In this document: positions 53,268-61,986 of the stretch, one piece after another
Layout: the number at the start of each line of letters is the position of its first letter
Position numbering within the stretch: position 1 is the stretch's first letter
From: Actinomycetes bacterium
GTDB lineage: Bacteria; Actinomycetota; Acidimicrobiia; Acidimicrobiales; RAAP-2
Direction of reading: 5' to 3'
Length of the DNA: 64,000 nt
Assembly (NCBI GenBank): GCA_021791145.1
Contig: JAJYXE010000036.1
Span: 38,655-102,654, forward strand
Notes under the pieces: generated by a model
Databases searched by the model: none
What the model was told of the DNA's origin: nothing
What the model saw: only the letters and a program-made list of their open reading frames with translations
Made by a program: the position numbers and the translations under genes

Positions 53268-53819
53268 TCAGCCGTCGTAGGGTGGCCGGGCGAAGCCGGC
53301 GAGCGTCGCCGTCCCCCACGCGAGCTGCGACCAGCGGGTGGCGGGGGTGAGGAGCAGGGCGATCGCGCACGTCGGGAACGAGCCGAGCGCAGCGCGGCCC
53401 GCTCCGTCGTCGGGGGAGAGGAGCCCGAGGGCGAGTGAGTGGGTCGCCGGGTTGTGCCCGACGATCATGACCGAGCAAAGGGAGTTGTCGAGCCCGCGCA
53501 GCTCGTCGAGCATGTCCGCCGTCGAGCCGTAGTAGAGCCGCCCGCGCCGGTCGACGGGCGTGCCGAGCGCCGAGGCGACCTTCTCTGCGGTCTCCGACGT
53601 GCGCGCCGCGCTCGACGCGAGCACGAGGTCCGGGAGCGCCGCAGTGCCGAAGCCGAGGTCGCCCGCGCTGAGCCGGCGGCCGAGCGCGGCGGCGTCCCGC
53701 CTTCCCCTCGGCGCGAGGTGCCGGTCGTGATCCGTCCCTCCCGCCGGCGGATCGGTCATCGCCTTGGCGTGCCGGAGCAGCCACACGACGAGGCCCTCGG
53801 GCTCGCCGCCCATCGTCAC
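53268..53819 (-). CDS. phosphohistidine phosphatase SixA-like
   Basis: A 183-residue histidine-phosphatase-superfamily protein. The nucleophile is in WLLRHAKAM (Arg-His-Ala), a second Arg is in [11 protein letters not shown], and the second catalytic His is in IVGHNPATH. SixA acts on phosphohistidine in signalling proteins; other small members act on nucleotides or sugars. The start is GTG overlapping the recR stop. An 11-base direct repeat (gagtagctcag, twice) covers the guaA stop and reaches its own 3' end. Confidence 0.85.
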   Translation of the reverse strand: MTMGGEPEGLVVWLLRHAKAMTDPPAGGTDHDRHLAPRGRRDAAALGRRLSAGDLGFGTAALPDLVLASSAARTSETAEKVASALGTPVDRRGRLYYGSTADMLDELRGLDNSLCSVMIVGHNPATHSLALGLLSPDDGAGRAALGSFPTCAIALLLTPATRWSQLAWGTATLAGFARPPYDG

Positions 53820-54418
53820 GGAACGACGGCGCGGCGGCCCTCGATCGCGCGGCCGAGCGTCAGCTCGTCCGCGTACTCGAGGTCGCCGCCGACAGGGAGG
53901 CCGCTCGCGATCCGGGTGACCGAGACCCCGAGCGGGGTGAGGAGGCGGGCGAGGTACATCGCCGTCGCCTCTCCCTCCAGGTTGGGGTTCGTGCAGAGGA
54001 TCGTCTCCGTCACACCCTCGGCGTCGATGCGCGCGAGCAGCTCACGGACCCGCAGCTGGTCCGGACCGATGCCCTCGAGCGGGTTGAGCGCGCCGTGGAG
54101 CACGTGGTAGCGGCCCTGAAACTGGCGCGTCCGCTCGACCGCCACGATGTCGCGGGGGTCCTCCACCACGCACACCACGCAGGGGTCTCTTCGTGTGTCG
54201 GCACAGACGTCGCAGAGGTGGCCGAGCTCCGCCACGTTGAAGCAGCGCTCGCACAGCGTCGTCCGCTCCTTGAGGGCGACGACCGCCTCAGCGAGCCGGC
54301 GAGCATCCTCATTGGGGACCTCGAGCAAGTAGAACGCGATGCGCTGGGCGGACTTGGGACCGATTCCCGGCAGCCTGCCGAGCTCGTCGATGAGCGCCCG
54401 GAGGGAGCCCGTGTACAT
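53816..54418 (-). CDS. recR: recombination mediator protein RecR
   Basis: RecR, part of the RecFOR system that loads RecA on gapped DNA. It is 200 residues: helix-hairpin-helix ([20 protein letters not shown]), zinc finger ([17 protein letters not shown]), and Toprim domain ([15 protein letters not shown], then [17 protein letters not shown]). It begins three bases after the dnaX stop; dnaX-recR is the common order. Confidence 0.96.
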   Translation of the reverse strand: MYTGSLRALIDELGRLPGIGPKSAQRIAFYLLEVPNEDARRLAEAVVALKERTTLCERCFNVAELGHLCDVCADTRRDPCVVCVVEDPRDIVAVERTRQFQGRYHVLHGALNPLEGIGPDQLRVRELLARIDAEGVTETILCTNPNLEGEATAMYLARLLTPLGVSVTRIASGLPVGGDLEYADELTLGRAIEGRRAVVP

Positions 54419-54421
54419 CGC

Positions 54422-56380
54422 TCAGACCTCTTGCGCGCCAGGGAAGGCCTCGAGGAGGCGCGCCTGCGCGACGGTCTCGAGCGATCCCGACGGCTGGTCG
54501 GGATCGACCTCGTCGTCGGAGTGGTCCCAGGCATCCGGCTCCGACGTGCCCGACGCATCGCCGGCATCGCGAGCATCGCTGGCAACGCTGCCTGACCCGG
54601 TCCGGCTCGTGCGCCCGATCGCCTGGGAGACTGAGGACTCCTCGACCGTGAGCGCGAGCGTCACGGTCGTCGCGAAGTACGAGCCGATCGACTGCTCGAC
54701 AACAGGGCGCACCTCTTCACACCGGTCACGGTGCGCGGCATTGGGCAGGGCGAACGTTGCGACGTTGCGCTCGACCGAGACGAACCGGCCCGCGCTGTAG
54801 AGCGCCTTCGCCCGTGCGGGGAGACCGCGAAGGATGTGGTCGCCCCACGCCTCGACGATGCGATCGCGGTCGAGAACCGGGTGATCCTGCGGGGCCACGT
54901 CAGGACTCGCCGGGTCAAGAGCTGCGGCATCGGGAGGCGGGGTGTCGGGAGGCGGGGTGTCGGGAGGCGGGGTGTCGGGAGGCGGGGTGTCGGGAGGCGG
55001 GGTGTCGGGAGCACGCGGCGGCGTCTCCGGCTCCACCGGGCGTGCAGCTGCCCGCTGCCGGCGCAGGGCTCCCAGGCCCGGGCGCTCTTCGAAGGGCGCC
55101 GGTGAAGGCTCCGAACCGGAGTCCGCCTGCCGTGCAGGAGGGGTCGGAAGTCCGGGCGAGGACAAGGCGTGCGCGGGCGGCGCGGCGAACGAGGGCGGCG
55201 CGGCGTGCACCGCTCCGAGCGCCCCGGGGTTAAGCATCTGCTCGAGGTGGGCGACCCGGTCGAGGAGCGCCGACGTCGAGTCGTCCAGCTCTGGCCGTGC
55301 CAGCCTCGCCAGCGTGACCTCCAGCACCGCCCGGGGATCGGGGGCGTCCCGCATGTCCACTTGGGCGCGACCGATCACCTCGATCGCCCGGACGACACGG
55401 GCAAGTCCGAGGCGGGTCGCACGGTCCGACAGGCGCTCGCGCTCGCTCCCAGCGGCGGCGCACAGGTCGGGCGCGAGCACCACGAGGAACGCCTGGCGCA
55501 GCTCATCCACGAGCTCGGTCGCGATCTGCTGAGGCCCCCACCCCGACTCGTGGAGGGAGGCGACAGCGACGAGGAGCCGGCGCGCGTCCTCTGCGGCCAT
55601 CGCCTCGGTGAGCCCGACGACGTCGGGGCGGAGCGCCTCTGCCGACCCGGACGCCACCACCTGGTCGAGCGCGGACAAGGCGTCGCGTGCGGAGCCGCGC
55701 CCCTTGCGCACCGCCACGGCGATGTCGTCGTCGCCGAGGCCGAGGCCGGCCGCCGCGCTCACGTCGTGGAGCAGCCCATCCAAGGTGTCGGCGCCGATCA
55801 GGCCGAACTCGAGGTGCTGGGTGCGGCTACGAATCGTCGCCGGGACCTTCTGGGGGTCCGTCGTAGCGAGGACGAAGACGACGTGCCCTGGAGGCTCTTC
55901 AAGCGTCTTCAGCAGCGCGTTCGCCGCCGCATTGGAAAGCATGTGCACCTCGTCGACGATGTACACCTTCCAGCGGCCCGGCGTCGCGAGCGCCGCGTGG
56001 GCGATGAGCTCGCGCATCGCATCGACACCGTTGTTGGAGGCCGCGTCGAGCTCGTGCACGTCGAACGAGCTCCCCCGGGCGATCTCCACGCACGACATGC
56101 ACTCCCCGCACGGCTCCCCGTCGACGGGCGCCGCGCAGTTGAGCGCGCGGGCCAGGATGCGCGCCGTGGACGTCTTGCCCGTGCCCCGGGGGCCGCTGAA
56201 GAGGTAGGCGTGCGCGACTCGACTGTCCCGCACGGCTCCCTGAAGGGCCCGCACGACGTGGGCCTGGCCCCGCAGCTCGCTGAACTTGCCCGGACGGAAG
56301 CGCCGGTAGAGAGAGACGAAGTCGGTTCCGCTTCCCGCCGACGGCGCCGTGTCGGAGGAACGAGGAGTCGGCTCTAGCAC
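54422..56380 (-). CDS. dnaX: DNA polymerase III subunits gamma/tau
   Basis: The clamp-loader ATPase of the replisome, about 652 residues. The AAA+ core has SLYRRFRPGKFSELRGQ, the P-loop GPRGTGKTSTA, the four-Cys zinc module (CAAPVDGEPCGECMSC), VYIVDEVHMLS (Walker B) and RTQHLEF (sensor). A Pro-rich tau-like linker contains five TPPPD repeats, then a C-terminal domain follows. Frames can extend 28 residues upstream; I choose the GTG at 56380, with a TAGGCT eight bases before it. Whether a shorter gamma form is made by frameshifting is not visible. Confidence 0.94.
   Translation of the reverse strand: MLEPTPRSSDTAPSAGSGTDFVSLYRRFRPGKFSELRGQAHVVRALQGAVRDSRVAHAYLFSGPRGTGKTSTARILARALNCAAPVDGEPCGECMSCVEIARGSSFDVHELDAASNNGVDAMRELIAHAALATPGRWKVYIVDEVHMLSNAAANALLKTLEEPPGHVVFVLATTDPQKVPATIRSRTQHLEFGLIGADTLDGLLHDVSAAAGLGLGDDDIAVAVRKGRGSARDALSALDQVVASGSAEALRPDVVGLTEAMAAEDARRLLVAVASLHESGWGPQQIATELVDELRQAFLVVLAPDLCAAAGSERERLSDRATRLGLARVVRAIEVIGRAQVDMRDAPDPRAVLEVTLARLARPELDDSTSALLDRVAHLEQMLNPGALGAVHAAPPSFAAPPAHALSSPGLPTPPARQADSGSEPSPAPFEERPGLGALRRQRAAARPVEPETPPRAPDTPPPDTPPPDTPPPDTPPPDTPPPDAAALDPASPDVAPQDHPVLDRDRIVEAWGDHILRGLPARAKALYSAGRFVSVERNVATFALPNAAHRDRCEEVRPVVEQSIGSYFATTVTLALTVEESSVSQAIGRTSRTGSGSVASDARDAGDASGTSEPDAWDHSDDEVDPDQPSGSLETVAQARLLEAFPGAQEV
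54931..55005 (-). repeat. 15-bp tandem repeat inside dnaX
   Basis: Five perfect copies of cgggaggcggggtgt (plus-strand view), in frame, encoding the TPPPD units in the DnaX linker. Confidence 0.95.
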
Positions 56381-56766
56381 GAACGACGAGCCTATCGGCG
56401 GGTCGCGCGCACAGGGGCGAGTGTGCCGCCGGCGTGGCCGCGTCCCAAAGGCGGTGCTCCACAAGAGCCAGCGACCGAAGGCAAGACCGCAGGACTGCGA
56501 GCCGGGCGGACGAGTTGGAATCGCCGTCGCGGCGGACGCCGGCGGTCGGTGCGATGGCCAGGTTGGCTACGGCACACGGTCTGACCCGCTGAGAGCTGCT
56601 GCCTTCCGACCCTGACTCGGTTCACGAGCGACCGTTGCGCAGGACCCGGCCACCGCACCCAACGCCGGCTGCGCCAGGCGCAGTCCACCCAGGCTACCGG
56701 TTTGCCAGAGAGGTGCCCCGGCGGGGCGGATAGCCTGGCTCGGCCGCAGCTGCGAGCTGCGGGTCC
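56381..56766. other. intergenic stretch between dnaX and tRNA-Ser
   Basis: About 386 bases without a gene I can support. It contains the dnaX promoter region on its left and presumably the tRNA-Ser promoter on its right, where TAGCCT at about 56730 is a possible -10. Confidence 0.6.
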
Positions 56767-56851
56767 GGAGGCGTGCGAGAGCGGCCGAATCGGCACGATT
56801 GGAAATCGTGTGTGGGGCAACCCACCGTGGGTTCAAATCCCACCGCCTCCG
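56767..56851 (+). tRNA. tRNA-Ser(GGA)
   Basis: A class II tRNA of 85 bases: acceptor ggaggcg/cgcctcc with discriminator G, anticodon arm cacga-ttggaaa-tcgtg (GGA), a long variable arm, and T arm gtggg-ttcaaat-cccac. No CCA is encoded. Confidence 0.95.
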
Positions 56852-56877
56852 CTGCTGCGGGGTCCTGACGAAACCCG

Positions 56878-56924
56878 GGGCCCTCTTGTGACGAAACCCC
56901 CGCCCACAAGCACCGTGAGGGCCC
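56878..56924. terminator. compound inverted repeat after tRNA-Ser
   Basis: Outer arms gggccctc / gagggccc enclose inner arms ttgtg / cacaa. It lies 27 bases after tRNA-Ser and could terminate it. A direct repeat, tgacgaaaccc, occurs twice at about 56866 and 56890. Confidence 0.5.
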
Positions 56925-57061
56925 TATGGGTCACCGACATGGGGTGGAAGTCACGCGACGGGAGCGTGTGGCAGTCGCTGTGATCGCCAAGCCCGCCGCC
57001 CCGAGGGGAGTCGGGCCCAAAGAGGTCCTCGCGGACGCGCAGGAGCAGCGTTCGCCGGGGA

Positions 57062-57628
57062 TCAGGCGGCGGCCGGGTGTAGGAGAAGCCGGTCTCCCAC
57101 TGCCACTGACTCTGCCGCGGTCAGCTCCTCGAAGCCGTGGTCGGGGTCGTCGGGCGCGCACAGCGGATCGGTGACGTCCCCGCCCCCTTGCGACGTGCGG
57201 TAGACGCCGACGGTACCTCTGTGCTCACCGCGCCGAAGGCACTCGGCCACGAAGGCGTCGATCGACGCTGGGGTCAACAGCGCAGCGAGGTCGGGCGTGA
57301 CGTCGCCCGCCCAGGAGCGATGCGCGGCGAGGAACGTGCAGAGCCGGGAGAGGAGGCAGACGGTTCTCGTCTCGTCGCTCGGGCTGGTGGCAAGGACGGC
57401 ACTCACGGCGGAGTCGCGGGCATTCGCCCAGCTCCGAGCGCTGAGTGCGCGAGGCGTGGACCGCTCGAGGCGCTCTTCGATGGTCACGTCCCGCTTGGTC
57501 ACGGCAGGCACCGTCCGAAGCTCGGGTGCGCTGTCAGTCGCGCATTTCTCGACTTCGTCGCGTTCTTGTCCGAGACGTGAGACTTCGTCGATGCCCGCTG
57601 GGACCGACAATCCGTCCAGGCAGCTCAT
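57062..57628 (-). CDS. hypothetical protein, possible integrase-type N-terminal remnant
   Basis: A 188-residue reading frame without a firm family. The middle (SWANARDSAVSAVLATSPSDETRTVCLLSRLCTFLAAH) and the following LLTPASIDAFVAECLRRGEHRGTVGVYRTS resemble the helical core-binding region found ahead of tyrosine-recombinase catalytic domains in actinobacterial elements. The catalytic domain (Arg...His-X-X-Arg...Tyr) is absent, so the gene would be truncated. It stands between tRNA-Ser and a metal-resistance operon, a typical place for an integrase relic. The start is uncertain. Confidence 0.45.
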   Translation of the reverse strand: MSCLDGLSVPAGIDEVSRLGQERDEVEKCATDSAPELRTVPAVTKRDVTIEERLERSTPRALSARSWANARDSAVSAVLATSPSDETRTVCLLSRLCTFLAAHRSWAGDVTPDLAALLTPASIDAFVAECLRRGEHRGTVGVYRTSQGGGDVTDPLCAPDDPDHGFEELTAAESVAVGDRLLLHPAAA

Positions 57629-57766
57629 GCGGCGCTAGGGGCGTTGATCAGCCAGGCAAGGACCTCCTATCGGCGGATGCGTGTGCTCGTCGCCGACGCC
57701 GGGAACGCCCCTCGTATGCCCCGCAGCACCGGCGTGAGACAGGCAACTTGTCCCCTCGTCCTGCCC

Positions 57767-57798
57767 TTGACCTTCCATTCGAATAGAAGGTTTAGGGT
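57767..57798 (+). promoter_or_regulatory. MerR-type promoter/operator of the metal-efflux operon
   Basis: TTGACC (57767-57772) and TAGGGT (57793-57798) are separated by 20 bases, the over-long spacer typical of MerR-activated promoters. The spacer holds a 22-bp palindrome at 57770-57791 with ACCTTC and GAAGGT arms around ATTCGAAT; only one symmetric pair deviates. The MerR protein encoded at 60623 is the likely regulator. Confidence 0.85.
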
Positions 57799-57843
57799 GA
57801 ACTTGGCGCTGCTCGGCAACCCCAAAGGCGTCGAGCAAGAGAG

Positions 57844-58062
57844 GTGACGGTGATGGCGGTGACGACCATTGCGGTGCAAGAGATCCACTGCGCGAGCTGT
57901 GAACACACGATTCGCTCAGCGCTGGGGCGCCTCGACGGCGTACGGTCGGTGCGGCCCGACGCGGCTCGCAACGAGGTCCGGGTCTCCTACGACGAGACCA
58001 AGATCGACGAAGCGGGCCTGCGCCGGCGGTTGGCCGAGGTCGGCTATGAACCGGTCGGCTGA
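57844..58062 (+). CDS. heavy-metal-associated domain protein (CopZ-like chaperone)
   Basis: A 72-residue single HMA domain. The metal-binding loop is EIHCASCEHTI (Cys-X2-Cys), followed by the usual VRSVRPDAARNEVRVSYDE and LAEVGYEPVG. Such proteins carry soft metals in the cytoplasm to partner ATPases. The GTG at 57844 follows gagag; an ATG three codons later is possible. It overlaps the start of the P-type ATPase by 17 bases and is first in its operon. Confidence 0.9.
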   Translation: MTVMAVTTIAVQEIHCASCEHTIRSALGRLDGVRSVRPDAARNEVRVSYDETKIDEAGLRRRLAEVGYEPVG

Positions 58063-60613
58063 CACCGAAGCGCCGCCTCGAGTCGACGAGGGCACTGGCG
58101 GGTCGCGGGGCAGCCTGCAGGTGAAGATCGGCGGGATGTCCTGCTCCTTCTGTGTGTCGACGATCCAAAAGGCAGCGACCGGCCTCGACGGGGTGGCAGA
58201 GGCGTCGGTGAACCTGGCGCACGAGGAGGCGCTGGTCCGTTTCGACCCCGATCGGGTCTCACCACAGGCGATCGTCGACGCCATCCGAGACGTCGGCTAC
58301 ACGGTGCGAGACCCTCGCAAGGTCGCCGGCTTCGAAGCGCGCGAGAAAGACCTGCACCGCGAACTGGACCGACTGCGGCTATCGGGGCTGCTGTGCGCGA
58401 TCGGGCTCGGGCTGATGGTGGCCATGTGGGCAGGCGGGCAGATCTTCCCATGGATGGTGCTCACCTTGGCGCTCGTCCAGGTGTTCGTGGTGGGCCGCAG
58501 CATCTTGGCCATGGCGTGGCCGTCGCTTCGGCGCGGGATCCTCAACCAGCACGTCCTGCTCGAGTTCGGCGCATTCGGCGGGCTGTTCGGCGGCATCCTC
58601 GGCTTCTTCGACAAGACGTTCAGCGTCCCGGACTTCCTCGGCGCGGCGTTGTTCATCACCACCTACCACCTGCTGTCGGGCTACACGTCGGGCTACCTGC
58701 GCACCCGCACCTCCAAGGCGGTGGCCAAGCTCATGGCGCTCCAGCCGCCGACCGCCCGCGTGATCCGCGAAGGCACCGAGATCGAGGTCCCCATCGAAAC
58801 CGTCGTCGTCGGGGACCGGGTGCGGGTGCGTCCCGGCGAGGCGGTGCCGGTCGACGGCCGGGTGGTGGATGGCACCTCGAGTGTGAACGAGGCGCTGGTG
58901 ACCGGCGAGGCGGTGCCGACCGAGAAGACGGCTGGTGACCCGGTGATCGGCGGGTCGATCAACGAGTCAGGCAGCCTGGACGTCGAGGTCACCAAGGTGG
59001 GTGAGGACAGCTTCTTGTCCCAGGTCACCCGCTACGTGGAGGAAGCCCGGGCCCTCAAACCGGGCATCATCGCCCTCAGCGACGCCATCTCGGCCTGGTT
59101 CGTCCCCGCGGTGCTGGTGATCAGCTTCGGCGCGCTCATCTCGTGGTCGCTGGTGCCGCTCGTGGTGGTCGGCCACGCCGATGCAGCCCGGGGTCTGTTC
59201 GCCATGAGCGCGGTGGCGGTGATGGGCTACCCGTGCGCGCTGGGTATGGCAACCCCGCTGGCGATGATGCGCGGCGGGGGACGCGCCGCGGAGAAGGGCA
59301 TCCTCGTGCGCTCTGGCCACGCCTTCGAGATCTTCGGACAGGTCCGACGCATCGTCTTGGACAAGACCGGGACCCTCACCGCCGGGAGGCCGTCGGTGGC
59401 GAGCGTGCTGGCAGCCCCAGGCATCGACGAGGTCGGCCTCGTGAATTTGGCGGCGGCGGTCGAGGCCCGTTCTGAGCACCCCCTGGCCCGGGCGATCGTC
59501 GATCGCGCCCTCGATGCCGGTCTCGACGTGGCCGACGTCGAGCAATTCGTTTCGTTCAGCGGCGACGGGGTCGAAGGCATCGTCGGCGGGCGGCGGGTCG
59601 TGGTCGGCAGACCCGGCTTCATTGCCGGTCGGCTCTCGGCGCCAGCACCTGATGCGTTCGGTGCCGAGGCGGAGGCCGCCACCCAGACGGTGGTGTGGGC
59701 CGCCGCCGGCGGCACGTTCCTCGGGGCGATCGGGATCGCCGATGCCCTACGCCCCGACGCCGCCGAGGCCGTCGCCGCCCTGCGAGCCCGGGGTATGGAG
59801 CCTTGCCTGGTGACCGGCGACAGCGAGACCGTCGCCGCCGCGGTGGCAGGCCAAGTCGGCATCGGCGAGGTCCGCGCCGGGGTGCTGCCCGGCGCCAAGG
59901 CGGACATCGTGCGAGCGCTGCAGGCAGACGGAACCCGGGTGGCGATGGTGGGCGACGGGATCAACGACGCCCCCGCACTCATGCAGGCCGACGTCGGCGT
60001 CGCCATCGGGGCGGGCACCGACATCGCCATCGACGCCGCTGACGTGATCCTCGTCTCCGAGCGGCTGGGAGCGGTCGCCGACGCCTATGACATCGCGACG
60101 GAGAGCTACCACAAGACCAAGCAGAACCTGGCCGTCGCGCTCGCGCTGAACTCGGTCGGGGTGCCGGCAGCGGCCACCGGGCTCGTCGACCCCGTCTTCG
60201 CGATGGTGGCGATGGTGGCGAGCGTCACCTTGGTGCTGTCGAACTCGTTCGGGGCCAACCTGCCGCTCACCCTATGGAGAGGCTTCAGGACGCTCCTCCT
60301 GCCCAAGCTGCTCACCGACGGCGAGACAGAGACCAGCGCAGGCGGCCCGAGCACTGCCACACCCGCTGTGGCAGCCGGGGTGGCGACGCCGAGGCCGGTG
60401 CGGCTGAGCCTCGGGGTGAACCGGGCACCCGAGATGCCCACGCAGATGAGCAACGACTCGGCGCCGTGGTTCGAGGACCCCGGCCAAGAAGCGGTCGGTG
60501 GCTGGTGGGCTCGTTGGCGGGCGTGGCTCTGGACCGGTGCGATCGTGGTGGTGGTCATGGGCCTCGGCGCCTGGGACGTGATCACCGGCGGCCCGCTCCA
60601 CCCCCATGTGTGA
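58046..60613 (+). CDS. P1B-type heavy-metal-transporting ATPase with YPC motif
   Basis: An 855-residue metal-efflux ATPase. An N-terminal HMA domain has Cys33-Ser-Phe-Cys36. The actuator domain has SVNEALVTGEAVPTEK. The phosphorylated Asp439 is in DKTGTLTAG, with SEHPLARAI, VTGDSE and GDGINDAPAL downstream. The ion-path motif in the sixth membrane segment is YPC (395-397) and not CPC, and the later segments lack the copper-type Tyr-Asn pair, so the metal is unclear. Beyond the last core helix it has about 110 extra residues with a further membrane segment. The ATG follows cgagg. Confidence 0.92.
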   Translation: MNRSADTEAPPRVDEGTGGSRGSLQVKIGGMSCSFCVSTIQKAATGLDGVAEASVNLAHEEALVRFDPDRVSPQAIVDAIRDVGYTVRDPRKVAGFEAREKDLHRELDRLRLSGLLCAIGLGLMVAMWAGGQIFPWMVLTLALVQVFVVGRSILAMAWPSLRRGILNQHVLLEFGAFGGLFGGILGFFDKTFSVPDFLGAALFITTYHLLSGYTSGYLRTRTSKAVAKLMALQPPTARVIREGTEIEVPIETVVVGDRVRVRPGEAVPVDGRVVDGTSSVNEALVTGEAVPTEKTAGDPVIGGSINESGSLDVEVTKVGEDSFLSQVTRYVEEARALKPGIIALSDAISAWFVPAVLVISFGALISWSLVPLVVVGHADAARGLFAMSAVAVMGYPCALGMATPLAMMRGGGRAAEKGILVRSGHAFEIFGQVRRIVLDKTGTLTAGRPSVASVLAAPGIDEVGLVNLAAAVEARSEHPLARAIVDRALDAGLDVADVEQFVSFSGDGVEGIVGGRRVVVGRPGFIAGRLSAPAPDAFGAEAEAATQTVVWAAAGGTFLGAIGIADALRPDAAEAVAALRARGMEPCLVTGDSETVAAAVAGQVGIGEVRAGVLPGAKADIVRALQADGTRVAMVGDGINDAPALMQADVGVAIGAGTDIAIDAADVILVSERLGAVADAYDIATESYHKTKQNLAVALALNSVGVPAAATGLVDPVFAMVAMVASVTLVLSNSFGANLPLTLWRGFRTLLLPKLLTDGETETSAGGPSTATPAVAAGVATPRPVRLSLGVNRAPEMPTQMSNDSAPWFEDPGQEAVGGWWARWRAWLWTGAIVVVVMGLGAWDVITGGPLHPHV

Positions 60614-60622
60614 GCGGACCCG

Positions 60623-61093
60623 ATGAGGATCGGACAGCTCGCCGACGCGGTCGGCATCAACCCGAGGACCATCCGCTTCTACGAGGACATCGGCCTGCTC
60701 CCCGAGCCGCAGCGGCTGCCCTCGGGCTACCGGGACTACACCGAGGAGGATCGGGCACGGCTGATCTTCGTGCGCACTGCACAGCGTCTCGGCCTGCCGC
60801 TGGCGGACATCACCGAGATCATGGCGTTCAAGGAGCGGGGCGAGGCACCCTGCGGGTATGTCCGCAGCGTGCTCGCCCGCCAACTCAGCGAGCTCGACGA
60901 GCGCATCTTGGAGCTCGTCGCCCTGCGCGAGCAGCTTCGAGCATTGCAGGCGATCGCCGACGACCTCCCGGCGCCGGGCGACTGCTACTGCAGCGTGATC
61001 GAGCACGCCGCGACGCTCGAAGCGACCGCCGAGAAAGGACTCGCCTCCCCCACGAAACAGAGGAGCCATCCCAGAAGTCCGCGCCGACCGTGA
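60623..61093 (+). CDS. MerR-family metal-responsive regulator
   Basis: A 156-residue MerR-family activator. The N-terminal winged helix is MRIGQLADAVGINPRTIRFYEDIGLL. Possible metal ligands are Cys77 (APCGYV), Cys121 and Cys123 (GDCYCS). A Cys near 77-79, where copper sensors of the CueR type have Ser, is characteristic of divalent-metal sensors (zinc, cadmium, lead, mercury). It starts nine bases after the ATPase stop, so it is part of the operon whose promoter it probably controls. Confidence 0.9.
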   Translation: MRIGQLADAVGINPRTIRFYEDIGLLPEPQRLPSGYRDYTEEDRARLIFVRTAQRLGLPLADITEIMAFKERGEAPCGYVRSVLARQLSELDERILELVALREQLRALQAIADDLPAPGDCYCSVIEHAATLEATAEKGLASPTKQRSHPRSPRRP

Positions 61094-61158
61094 CCGCAGG
61101 CAACGCCTCGTTGCCGAGGGAGACGCCAGGTCGTCGAGGTGCTGCCCGGGCCGAGCAC

Positions 61159-61186
61159 GGATGGCCCATCTCACCTTGGGCCATCC
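61159..61186. terminator. hairpin between the MerR and HAD genes
   Basis: A perfect 10-bp stem (ggatggccca / tgggccatcc) with an 8-base loop in the gap between two convergent genes, a probable bidirectional terminator. Confidence 0.7.
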
Positions 61187-61232
61187 ACCCGTGGCAGCGC
61201 GGCGCGGATGCCAGTTCCTTCGTACGGTTGGC

Positions 61233-61925
61233 TCAGCTCGCCGGGAGGCCGAGCAGCCCTTCGACGACACCGTCGAGGGTCGGCGCTTCGATGTGGGGGC
61301 GGCGAAAGATGCTCGGGTAGGCCCTCCCGGTCCGGTTGGCCCAGCCGGTGACCAAGCCGGCTGCGGCCGCGCCGTGGAGGTCCCACGGATGGACCGCGAC
61401 CATGGCGAGCCGCTCCGGCGCGACTCCGAGCTCGGAGGCGGCATAGCGGTAGGGCTCGGGTCGAGGTTTCCAGTGGCCGACGGCGTCGACCGACAGCACC
61501 CGGGAGACCAGCGAGGTCAGCCCCGCTCGCTCGGGCAGCCCCGAGGTGACGGGCGCGGCGCCGTTGGTGAGCGCGACGATGGGAATGCCGACGCCGCGCA
61601 GGCGGCGGAAGGCCACTGGCACGTCGCGGTGCGCGGGCAGCTCGGCAAAGGCCGCGAGCAACCCGGTCGTCGCGTCCGGCGGGACCGGACAGCCCGCTGC
61701 CCAGGCCACCTCGGCCAACGCGGCGGTTGCCAGGGCAGGGAAGGTGACGTGGTCCCCGGCCGCGGCAAGAGCGATGCCGTCTCGCAACAGCACGGCGAAC
61801 CACCAGTCCAGGGCGTGGCGCGGCAGTCCCAGCTCCTCGAAGCACGGATGCAGGGCCGAAAGGTCGAAGAGCGTCTCGTTGACGTCGAACGCCACCGCGC
61901 AGGGACGGTGCCCGAGCAGGCTCAT
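61233..61925 (-). CDS. haloacid dehalogenase-like hydrolase (type II)
   Basis: A 230-residue HAD-superfamily protein. The nucleophile Asp is in AFDVNETLFDLS, motif II is ALTNGAAPVTSG, the Lys is in GHWKPRPEPYRYA and motif IV is VAVHPWDLHGAAAAG. The order and the VNETLFD start are those of 2-haloacid dehalogenases, though many relatives are phosphatases. The start is the ATG at 61925. It lies downstream of a DsbA-family gene on the same strand. Confidence 0.87.
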   Translation of the reverse strand: MSLLGHRPCAVAFDVNETLFDLSALHPCFEELGLPRHALDWWFAVLLRDGIALAAAGDHVTFPALATAALAEVAWAAGCPVPPDATTGLLAAFAELPAHRDVPVAFRRLRGVGIPIVALTNGAAPVTSGLPERAGLTSLVSRVLSVDAVGHWKPRPEPYRYAASELGVAPERLAMVAVHPWDLHGAAAAGLVTGWANRTGRAYPSIFRRPHIEAPTLDGVVEGLLGLPAS

Positions 61926-61986
61926 CGCCGTCCGCCCCACCGGCTCCGAGCTGCACCGGGCGCGGGCAGTCGGGCTCTGGGGGCGC

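Noticed and set aside
53250..53271. Direct repeat gagtagctcag at the guaA-sixA junction as an attachment site
   Set aside because: The two 11-base copies are adjacent with nothing between them, which is a simple local duplication.
58046..60613. Copper-exporting CopA
   Set aside because: The sixth-helix motif is YPC and the copper-type residues of later helices are missing, so I leave the metal unassigned.
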